From Paracoccaceae bacterium (GTDB lineage Bacteria; Pseudomonadota; Alphaproteobacteria; Rhodobacterales; Rhodobacteraceae), in assembly GCA_027069385.1 (NCBI GenBank), contig JALXER010000280.1, forward strand, positions 1 through 13,833: DNA of 13,833 nucleotides, read 5' to 3'. The notes under the pieces are model-generated. The model saw only the letters and a program-made list of their open reading frames with translations, had not been told where the DNA came from and did no database searches. Shown one piece after another: positions 1 through 5,220 of the stretch. How positions within the stretch are numbered: position 1 is the first letter of the stretch; every line of letters starts with the position of its first letter. The position numbers were made by a program, and so were the translations under genes.

Positions 1-2
1 GG

Positions 3-650
3 CAAACCCGCCCTGACCCCAACGCCAACCCGATTAAAGCCGACGGTAGCGATCAGGTGGTGGTGCTGCCGTTTGCCAGCCTGCAATCACCTAATGACCT
101 GCCGACGGGCTGGAGCCACAAAACCTTTTGGTTCAAACCGGCAATGCAATTGTCTCTGGTTGACCAGCAGGGCACCCGCGCCATGCGCTGCGAGACCGAT
201 GCCGGTGGCTCTATCCTGTTTCGCAGTACCGATATAGCGCTGGCCGATTACCCTATCCTGTCCTGGGACTGGTTTATCGAACAGCCCATCGATTCAAACG
301 TGGATGAACGCACCGAAGCGGGCGACGACCACCCCGCGCGGCTGTTTTTCATGTTCAGCGACAGCCAGTCCGACCCCCATTATCTGGAGATCATCTGGAG
401 CAACAAGCTGTTCGAACCCGGCGAGTACAAATATATCGGTGATTTCCCGCATTATGTGGCCAACGGGCATGACGAAAACACGGGCAAATGGCAGCATCAA
501 CAGGTTGACCTGCTGGAGATCTATCACACCGTTACCAAGCGCGACGACACCCCGACCCTGACCCGGATCGGGATATTTTGCGATTCAGACAATACCGGCA
601 GTGCCAGTATTGCCTATTTCTCGGATGTGGCGCTGATGCGCGATCAATAA
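3..650 (+). CDS. DUF3047 domain protein, 5' end outside window
   Basis: The frame is open from base 3 to the TAA at 648-650, so the true start and any signal peptide lie left of the window; the GTG run at 57-65 is probably internal. The protein matches the DUF3047 family by its order of motifs: a hydrophobic YPILSWDW block (nt 249-272), an acidic EAGDDHPAR block (nt 315-341), an aromatic LEIIWSN stretch and a C-terminal beta-rich IGIFCDSDN/ASIAYFSDV segment. Family members are usually exported, roughly 200-250-residue proteins of unknown function with a beta-sandwich look. No catalytic residues can be named. The 3' end overlaps the 3' end of the opposing DsrC-like gene by 7 bp. Family assignment is fairly sure; function is unknown. 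Confidence 0.8.
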   Translation, partial: QTRPDPNANPIKADGSDQVVVLPFASLQSPNDLPTGWSHKTFWFKPAMQLSLVDQQGTRAMRCETDAGGSILFRSTDIALADYPILSWDWFIEQPIDSNVDERTEAGDDHPARLFFMFSDSQSDPHYLEIIWSNKLFEPGEYKYIGDFPHYVANGHDENTGKWQHQQVDLLEIYHTVTKRDDTPTLTRIGIFCDSDNTGSASIAYFSDVALMRDQ

Positions 651-979
651 CCGCCCTTGCGGCGGCTTTCGGGCAGACCGGCAATTTTGCCGCCCTGTTT
701 GGAAGGGTCGAGGGGGAACAGTTCGTAAACGTCTTTCTGTTTCAGCTTTTCGCCCCACTCGGCGCTCATGGCTTTCAGAATGGTGCGGGTGTTGGGCTGG
801 GTGCCGTTCTCGATGTATTCTTCGCGCAGATAGTTGATCAGATCCCAGTGGCGGTCGGTCAACTCGATCCCCTCGGCCGCAGCCATTTGGCGCGCCATGT
901 CTTCGGTCCATTCCTTATGGTCCAGCAGATGCCCGTTATCGTTGGTTTCGATGGTCTTTCCGTCAAATTCAAATGACAT
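644..979 (-). CDS. DsrC/TusE-family protein lacking all cysteines
   Basis: 111 residues, the usual length of the DsrC/TusE/DsvC family. The family core is clear: W24 and A29 in the first helix, IELTDRHWDLINYLREEY (residues 38-55), R65 near the middle, and LFPLDPSKQGGKIAGLP (88-104 region) leading to the C-terminal arm. In sulfur-carrier members (DsrC, TusE) this arm ends in an essential Cys (PTGCV-like), with a second Cys about ten residues before it in DsrC. Here the arm reads ESRRKGGY and the protein has no cysteine at all, so it cannot carry a persulfide. It fits the cysteine-free subgroup (called RspA in the DsrC literature) thought to be regulatory. The start is supported by a GGGGGAG ribosome site just upstream. 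It lies downstream of tas on the same strand with a 67-bp gap. Confidence 0.88.
   Translation of the reverse strand: MSFEFDGKTIETNDNGHLLDHKEWTEDMARQMAAAEGIELTDRHWDLINYLREEYIENGTQPNTRTILKAMSAEWGEKLKQKDVYELFPLDPSKQGGKIAGLPESRRKGGY
651..665. terminator. Short GC hairpin at the convergent gene ends
   Basis: CCGCC-CTTGC-GGCGG forms a perfect 5-bp stem just after the DUF3047 stop, inside the last codons of the opposing DsrC-like gene. On the plus strand it is followed by CTTTC, on the minus strand by TTATT. This is too weak to be a convincing Rho-independent terminator, but it is the only candidate between these convergent genes. Confidence 0.25.
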
Positions 980-1046
980 GTTTTCTCCCCCGAGGTTTAG
1001 TTAGAAACATTCGAATAACGCAATATGAGCGGAAAATCAACCTTTG

Positions 1047-2090
1047 TCAAAACGGTTGCGGAAATTGGCGGTGGACGGTGTCGATGTCGGACAAAACCGC
1101 ATCCGACAGCACCAGATCGGCCCCGTTCAGCAGGTGTTGCAACTGGGCCAGCCTGGTTGCTCCGAAAATGACCGAGGCCATGAACGGCCGACCCGTACAA
1201 AAGGCCAGCGCCATGTGAACCGGGTCCAGCCCGTGTTTGCGCGCCACATCGACATAGGCATCCGCTGCGGCCAGACTGGTCGGGTTCATCCGCCCGCCCA
1301 GATCGGCCCGAAAGGTGCGCCGCGACGGCACCGGAATGACATCGCCGTGGTATTTGCCGGTCAGCATGCCGGTGGCAAGCGGCGAAAAGGCCAGCAGGCC
1401 GACATCCTCGTTATGGCTCAACTCGGCCATATCGGTATCGAACAACCGGCACATCAGGCTGTATTCATTCTGGACCGAGGCCACCCGCGGCAGGTTGTTT
1501 TGCTCGGCGATGCGCAGGAATTGCGCGGTTCCCCACGCGCTTTCGTTGCTAAGCCCGACATGGCGCACCTTGCCCGCCCGGACCAGATCATCCAGCACCC
1601 CCAGCACCTCGGCCATGTGATCCAGCGTTTCGGCGCGGTTCTGCCCGGTCGGGTCATAGGTCCAGCATTTGCGAAAATGATAGCTGCCGCGATTGGGCCA
1701 ATGCAGTTGATAAAGGTCGATATACTCGGTTTGCAGCCGCTTCAGGCTGCCCTCGACCGCGCCGAGTATCGCCGCGCCGGTAATGGGTTCGCCGTTGCGC
1801 ACCGCGGGGTTGCCCTCGCCCGAAACCTTGGTTGCCAGCACCATATCGCCCCGCCGACCGGTTCGCGCCAGCCAGTTGCCGATCACGATTTCCGAATTTC
1901 CCGACAGTTCGGCCTTCATCGGGTTGACGGGGTACAACTCGGCCGTATCGACAAAATTACCGCCGTGATCAAGGAACATGTCGATTTGCGCGTGGGCGTC
2001 ATCCTCGGGGGTTTGAGTGCTATAGGTCATAGTGCCCAGACAAAAGGCGCTGACATCCAGACCGGTGCGGCCAAGTTTGCGAAACTGCAT
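1047..2090 (-). CDS. tas: Tas-type NADP(H)-dependent aldo-keto reductase
   Basis: 347 residues, against 346 for E. coli Tas, with similarity along the whole length (MQFRKLGRTGLDVSAFCLGTM start, VIGNWLARTG, SLKRLQTEYIDLYQLHWP, GLSNESAWG, NEYSLMCR, FSPLATGMLTGKY). The aldo-keto reductase catalytic tetrad is intact: D48, Y53, K88 and H130. It is a cytosolic TIM-barrel oxidoreductase that reduces aldehydes or ketones with NADPH; the physiological substrate of Tas is not settled. An in-frame ATG 51 bp upstream would add a 17-residue non-conserved tail. The start at 2090 is preferred because it matches the family and has GGGGGA five bases upstream. It is divergent from the S49 peptidase gene. Confidence 0.9.
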   Translation of the reverse strand: MQFRKLGRTGLDVSAFCLGTMTYSTQTPEDDAHAQIDMFLDHGGNFVDTAELYPVNPMKAELSGNSEIVIGNWLARTGRRGDMVLATKVSGEGNPAVRNGEPITGAAILGAVEGSLKRLQTEYIDLYQLHWPNRGSYHFRKCWTYDPTGQNRAETLDHMAEVLGVLDDLVRAGKVRHVGLSNESAWGTAQFLRIAEQNNLPRVASVQNEYSLMCRLFDTDMAELSHNEDVGLLAFSPLATGMLTGKYHGDVIPVPSRRTFRADLGGRMNPTSLAAADAYVDVARKHGLDPVHMALAFCTGRPFMASVIFGATRLAQLQHLLNGADLVLSDAVLSDIDTVHRQFPQPF

Positions 2091-2112
2091 GCTATTCCCC
2101 CGTTTTTTTCGC

Positions 2113-2141
2113 AGATTGCGGGGCGGGTTGGCAAAGGTCAA
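2113..2141 (-). promoter_or_regulatory. Candidate promoter for tas
   Basis: On the minus strand TTGACC (2141-2136) is followed after 17 bp by CAATCT (2118-2113). The -35 is good and the -10 poor. Transcription would begin near 2106, leaving a leader of about 16 nt before the tas ATG. Position in the 96-bp divergent gap fits, but the -10 match is weak. Confidence 0.3.
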
Positions 2142-2186
2142 GGGTTATCGCTTGTTCTGGCGCGCTGCGCACCTTACATCAGGGGG

Positions 2187-2963
2187 ATGAAAAATCCATT
2201 TGCAAAATTCCGCAGCCCCGTCGTGTCGGTGATCCGCCTGAACGGAGCCATCGGGGTCGGGCGCGCATCCCTAAGCGATGCAGGGCTGGCCGACCTGATC
2301 GAGAAAGCCTTTAGCAAGGGCAACCCGCGCGCCGTGGCGTTGGCGATCAACTCTCCGGGCGGGTCACCGGCGCAATCGGCGCTGATTGCCGCGCGTATCC
2401 GGCGGCTGGCGGCGGAAAAGCGCGTTCCGGTCTATGCCTTTGTCGAGGACGTGGCGGCCTCGGGCGGGTACTGGCTGGCCACGGCTGCCGACGAAATCTA
2501 TGTAGATGACAATTCGATTGTCGGCTCGATCGGGGTGATCTCGGCCAGTTTCGGCTTTGCCGAGTTGCTGAAAAACCACGGGATCGAACGCCGGGTGCAT
2601 ACCGAGGGCGAGGACAAGTCGATGCTCGACCCGTTCCGCCCCGAGCGCGCCAGCGATGTCGAGCGCCTGAAAGACCTGCAACGCAGCATCCACACCAACT
2701 TTATCGCGCAGGTCAAATCGCGCCGCGGGCCGCGCCTGAAAAGCGACGACCTGTTTACCGGTGAAATCTGGATCGGGCGGCACGGGGTTGATAACGGGCT
2801 GGTAGACGGCATCGCGCATCTGGTTCCCAAGATGAAAGAAATCTTTGGCGAAAAGGCAAAATTCCGCTATCACGGTCAAAAGAAACCGCTGCTTGCGCGC
2901 CTTTCCGGCGCCGCGATTGGCCGCATGGAAGAAAGCGCGCTTTGGGCGCGATACGGGTTATAG
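2187..2963 (+). CDS. S49 family serine peptidase (short SppA/SohB type)
   Basis: 258 residues, a single S49 domain as in short bacterial signal-peptide peptidases, about half the length of E. coli SppA. Seen motifs: INSPGGSP (55-61), ASGGYW with candidate nucleophile S92, VGSIGVIS (113-120), and GEDKSMLDPF with candidate general base K144, giving the Ser/Lys dyad of the family. The C-terminal FTGEIWIGRHGVDNGLVDGI block is also typical. It would cleave membrane-retained signal peptides or short peptides. No N-terminal membrane segment is seen, so it may be peripheral or cytosolic. The frame is open far upstream, but that stretch is antisense to tas; M2187 fits the family start. The G-run SD sits directly against the ATG, which is unusual. 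It is the first gene of a tight plus-strand run, its stop touching the next start. Confidence 0.88.
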   Translation: MKNPFAKFRSPVVSVIRLNGAIGVGRASLSDAGLADLIEKAFSKGNPRAVALAINSPGGSPAQSALIAARIRRLAAEKRVPVYAFVEDVAASGGYWLATAADEIYVDDNSIVGSIGVISASFGFAELLKNHGIERRVHTEGEDKSMLDPFRPERASDVERLKDLQRSIHTNFIAQVKSRRGPRLKSDDLFTGEIWIGRHGVDNGLVDGIAHLVPKMKEIFGEKAKFRYHGQKKPLLARLSGAAIGRMEESALWARYGL

Positions 2964-3137
2964 ATGTTTTCCAAGATCGCCATATTGTTCATTCTGGCCA
3001 TGGTCGCCATGGCCATGTTCGGCAGGCTGAAATACCCGACCCTGCCCAAACGCAAGCGGCCCAAAACCGCCAAAAAGTGCAAGAAATGCGGCACTTACCT
3101 GATCGGGGATAAACCGTGCCCCTGTGAAAAAGACTAA
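2964..3137 (+). CDS. Small membrane-anchored zinc-ribbon protein (57 aa)
   Basis: A 57-residue frame begins immediately after the peptidase stop and ends in TAATG, sharing one base with the antiporter start. Residues 4-19 form a hydrophobic N-terminal helix (IAILFILAMVAMAMF). A basic linker follows (KRKRPKTAKK), then a four-cysteine knuckle: CKKC at 39-42 and CPC at 52-54. This reads as a membrane anchor with a cytosolic zinc ribbon. Similar short proteins with a hydrophobic start and a C-terminal CxxC...CxC are known to me as conserved hypotheticals in Rhodobacteraceae; no function is established. The zero-gap packing on both sides and the non-random layout argue that it is a real gene despite a weak ribosome site. 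It is probably co-translated with the exchanger. Confidence 0.78.
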   Translation: MFSKIAILFILAMVAMAMFGRLKYPTLPKRKRPKTAKKCKKCGTYLIGDKPCPCEKD

Positions 3138-4093
3138 TGGCGCTGCTTTTCCTTGCCGGTGGTCTGCTGCTGCTGATCTTTGCCGGAGACCTGCTGGTCA
3201 AGGGCGCGGTGGCGCTGTCGCTGCGCCTTGGCGTGCCGGCCCTTATTGTCAGCGCAACCATTGTGGGGTTTGGCACCTCGGCCCCCGAAATGCTGATCGC
3301 GGTGCAATCGGCACTTGGCGGCGCGCCGGGGATAGCGCTGGGCAATGTGGTGGGCTCGAACATTGCCAATGTGTTGCTGGTGCTGGGCGTACCGGCGCTG
3401 ATTTACCCGATGGATACCAACCAGTGCGACACGCGGCGCATCTTTCTGATGATGTTTGCGGTTTCGGTAATCTTTGTGGCGCTGGCCTATATGGGGCCGC
3501 TGCGGGTCTGGCACGGGCTGGTGCTGTTGGGGTTGCTGGCGCTGATGCTGTGGGACAATATCAGGGCGGCGATGCGCGGTGCCCGAACCCCGCCGATCAT
3601 CGCGAGTGCGGAACTGGAAGCCATAGAAGGCCTGCGCCCCGACATTCCGGGCTGGCGCATGGCGGCATATATCATCGCCGGGATCATCGGCCTGCCCATC
3701 GGGGCGCAACTGATGATCAAGGGCGCGGTAATCGTGGCGCAACGCTTCGGGCTTAGTGACGAAATAATCGGCCTGACGCTGGTCGCGGTGGGCACCTCGC
3801 TGCCCGAGCTGGCCACAACCGTTATGGCAGCTATTCGCAGACAGGCCGACGTGGCGCTGGGCAATGTCATCGGCTCCAACATGTTCAACATTCTGGCGAT
3901 CATGGGGGTAACAAGCCTGTTCGGCCCGCTTCCGATCGAGCCGGCCTTTTTGCATATCGACGTGTGGATCATGCTGGGTGCGTCGGCGCTGCTGGCGCTG
4001 TTCATCTTTACCAAATTGTCGATTACCCGACTATGGGGCGTTGCCTTTCTGGGCCTGTATGTGGTCTATACGCTGTATCTTTTGCAACGATAG
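3137..4093 (+). CDS. yrbG: YrbG-type Na+/Ca2+ exchanger (CaCA superfamily)
   Basis: 318 residues of inner-membrane protein with about ten hydrophobic segments. The two inverted alpha repeats that form the ion path are intact: GFGTSAPE (44-51) with GNVVGSN (69-75), and AVGTSLPE (217-224) with GNVIGSN (242-248). The repeat glutamates E51 and E224 are the expected cation ligands. Between the repeats lies a loop (about 140-172) of the modest size typical of bacterial members. Family role is exchange of Na+ (or H+) for Ca2+. Its ATG overlaps the zinc-ribbon gene's TAA, suggesting translational coupling. The SDR start follows 9 bp after its stop. Confidence 0.93.
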   Translation: MALLFLAGGLLLLIFAGDLLVKGAVALSLRLGVPALIVSATIVGFGTSAPEMLIAVQSALGGAPGIALGNVVGSNIANVLLVLGVPALIYPMDTNQCDTRRIFLMMFAVSVIFVALAYMGPLRVWHGLVLLGLLALMLWDNIRAAMRGARTPPIIASAELEAIEGLRPDIPGWRMAAYIIAGIIGLPIGAQLMIKGAVIVAQRFGLSDEIIGLTLVAVGTSLPELATTVMAAIRRQADVALGNVIGSNMFNILAIMGVTSLFGPLPIEPAFLHIDVWIMLGASALLALFIFTKLSITRLWGVAFLGLYVVYTLYLLQR

Positions 4094-4102
4094 GATGTCT
4101 GA

Positions 4103-4885
4103 ATGCGGCAGGCAGCACTGATTACAGGTGGCGCGAAACGGCTGGGGCGGGCGATGGCCCTGCATCTGGCGCGGCGCGGTGTGGATGTGGTGATCCACTA
4201 TGCCAGCAGCGCCCCCGAGGCCGAGGCCACCGCCACCGATGCCCGCGCGCTGGGGGTCAGGGCGGCGATTGTTCGGGCCGACCTGCTGGACCATGGCGCG
4301 GTGGCAGCACTGGTGCCCGAGGCGGTGGCGGCCATTGGCACTCCGCTGACGGTGCTGGTCAACAATGCCTCTATTTTCGAGTATGACCGGCTGGAAAGCG
4401 CCACAGCCGAAAGCTGGGATCGCCATATCGGTTCCAATCTGCGCGCGCCGCTGTTCCTGACACAAGGTTTTGCCGCGCAAGCCCCGCGCGCCGTGCCCGA
4501 CCGGAACGGCGAACCGGTGGCGCAGGCCAATGTGATTAACATGATTGACCAGCGCGTGCGCAAGCTGACGCCCGAATTCATGACCTATACCATTGCCAAG
4601 GCCGGCCTGTGGGCCTTTACCCGAACCGCCGCGCAGGGGCTGGCGCCGCATGTGCGGGTCAACGGGATTGCCCCCGGCCCGACCCTGATCGGCGCGCGAC
4701 AAAGCGACGCCCACTTCGACGCGCAACGCCGTGCCACGATCCTGCAACGCGGCTCGGACCCCGCCGAGATTTGCCGGACCCTCGATTTTATATTGGATTC
4801 CAACGGCATGACCGGCCAGATGATTTGCCTCGATGGCGGGCAGCATCTGGCGTGGCAGACCCCCGATATTCAAGGGGTCGAATAG
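4103..4885 (+). CDS. SDR oxidoreductase, pteridine-reductase-like
   Basis: 260 residues, classical short-chain dehydrogenase length. The Rossmann motif is TGGAKRLG (8-15), the TGxxxRxG form seen in pteridine reductases rather than the usual TGxxxGxG. NNAS is at 87-90. The catalytic stretch is NMIDQ...YTIAK with Y162 and K166. D149, 13 residues before Tyr, sits where most SDRs have Ser; in trypanosomatid PTR1 the set is Asp181-Tyr194-Lys198 with the same 13 and 4 spacings. VNGIAPGPT and a C-terminal TGQMICLDGGQ complete the fold. It likely reduces a pterin (dihydromonapterin or dihydrofolate/biopterin type) with NADPH, as FolM and PTR1 do; the exact substrate is inferred. The SD AGGA at 4092-4095 fixes the start. 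Confidence 0.88.
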   Translation: MRQAALITGGAKRLGRAMALHLARRGVDVVIHYASSAPEAEATATDARALGVRAAIVRADLLDHGAVAALVPEAVAAIGTPLTVLVNNASIFEYDRLESATAESWDRHIGSNLRAPLFLTQGFAAQAPRAVPDRNGEPVAQANVINMIDQRVRKLTPEFMTYTIAKAGLWAFTRTAAQGLAPHVRVNGIAPGPTLIGARQSDAHFDAQRRATILQRGSDPAEICRTLDFILDSNGMTGQMICLDGGQHLAWQTPDIQGVE

Positions 4886-4909
4886 CGCATTATTCACGCT
4901 TTCCACCCT

Positions 4910-4942
4910 TGACTCGGAACGAATCGCGAAAGGTTCCAGTCA
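4910..4942. repeat. 10-bp bulged hairpin after the SDR gene
   Basis: TGACT-c-GGAAC (4910-4920) pairs with GTTCC-AGTCA (4933-4942). This is a 10-bp stem with one bulged C (4915) and a 12-nt loop, starting 24 bases after the SDR stop. There is no T-tract downstream, so it is not a standard Rho-independent terminator. It might still end or stabilise the upstream transcript, or be a structural DNA element. Confidence 0.6.
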
Positions 4943-4945
4943 GAG

Positions 4946-4954
4946 TTGTCCACC
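4946..4954 (+). promoter_or_regulatory. Weak DnaA-box-like site
   Basis: TTGTCCACC matches TTATCCACA at 7 of 9 positions. It lies in the 13-mer CAGAGTTGTCCAC, identical at 12 of 13 positions to the 13-mer around the perfect box at 5134, and in the same orientation. The bare 9-mer also occurs at 8896-8904 in coding sequence, so alone it is weak. Confidence 0.35.
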
Positions 4955-5004
4955 CCCGCTTTCATTCATCACGGCACCGTCATTTTTCTTTAACGATTCC
5001 AACA

Positions 5005-5022
5005 TATTACCAAATGGTAATA
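5005..5022. repeat. Perfect palindrome with 7-bp arms
   Basis: TATTACC-AAAT-GGTAATA is a perfect inverted repeat with a 4-bp centre inside the AT-rich core. Its size suits a dimeric regulator's operator; it could also be an origin element. The binding protein cannot be named. Confidence 0.55.
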
Positions 5023-5036
5023 ATTTTGATCAATGA

Positions 5037-5049
5037 TATCAATGCGTTA
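5037..5049 (+). promoter_or_regulatory. IHF consensus site 1
   Basis: TATCAATGCGTTA fits WATCAANNNNTTR at every defined position. It lies in the AT-rich core, 31 bp before a second perfect match in the same orientation. Confidence 0.5.
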
Positions 5050-5067
5050 AATGGCTGCCTATTTTTT

Positions 5068-5080
5068 AATCAATCCCTTA
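5068..5080 (+). promoter_or_regulatory. IHF consensus site 2
   Basis: AATCAATCCCTTA fits WATCAANNNNTTR at every defined position. The 31-bp spacing from site 1 is about three helical turns, so bends at both would be nearly in phase. Confidence 0.5.
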
Positions 5081-5133
5081 AAACCCCTTAGATTCAACGC
5101 CTGTGCCGCCCTTAGCCCAATCAGTACACAGAG

Positions 5134-5142
5134 TTATCCACA
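5134..5142 (+). promoter_or_regulatory. Perfect DnaA box
   Basis: TTATCCACA is an exact match to the strong DnaA box. It lies just 3' of the AT-rich core, 79 bp before the uvrC start, within CAGAGTTATCCACAG. An exact copy is not expected by chance in a few hundred bases. It may mark an origin or DnaA control of uvrC. Confidence 0.6.
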
Positions 5143-5220
5143 GGAATCGTGGACAGATTTTTTCTTGATTTCTCCAGAACACGGGTGCGGGCCTTTGCCG
5201 AATCGCCTATCATCCAACCC

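Larger units (their letters stand above)
4886..5220. other. AT-rich, structured intergenic region with origin-like elements
   Basis: This 335-bp gap is the longest gene-free stretch in the window. It holds, in order, a 10-bp bulged hairpin, a DnaA-like 9-mer in a CAGAGTT context, a 110-bp core (4981-5090) with 32 G/C by hand count (about 29%), a 7-bp-arm palindrome, two perfect IHF consensus sites, three CCCTTA repeats (5075, 5085, 5109), a perfect DnaA box in the same CAGAGTT context, and six GANTC sites. The arrangement resembles a replication origin or a DnaA/IHF-regulated promoter for uvrC. Flanking genes are not those usually found at alphaproteobacterial oriC, so the functional call is uncertain; the sequence elements are certain. 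Confidence 0.5.

Noticed and set aside
644..665. Frameshift explaining loss of the DsrC C-terminal cysteine
   Set aside because: The frame is intact to the last codon with typical length (111 aa), and the tail looks like a subgroup feature, not a broken end.
2091..2141. 17-residue N-terminal extension of Tas
   Set aside because: It has no family similarity, and the internal ATG at 2090 has a proper SD and matches the Tas N-terminus.
1044..2186. Long plus-strand open frame joined in frame to the S49 peptidase (639 aa in total)
   Set aside because: It is antisense to the well-supported tas gene, its translation resembles no family, and such open antisense frames are common in high-GC DNA.
3134..3955. 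273-codon minus-strand frame opposite yrbG
   Set aside because: It is rich in Gln, His and Arg, lacks domain motifs, and is a shadow of the exchanger gene.
4031..4906. 291-codon minus-strand frame opposite the SDR gene
   Set aside because: Low-complexity composition and no recognisable motif; the plus-strand SDR is certain.
4890..4907. Further DnaA-box candidates TTATTCACG (4890) and CTTTCCACC (4899)
   Set aside because: Matches of 7/9 and 6/9 without the shared CAGAGTT context are too weak to list as features.
5026..5042. Possible FNR box TTGAT...ATCAA
   Set aside because: The half-sites are 7 bp apart instead of the required 4 bp.
5066..5081. Possible CtrA site TTAA...TTAA
   Set aside because: The spacing is 8 bp instead of the consensus 7 bp, and AT-rich DNA gives TTAA often.
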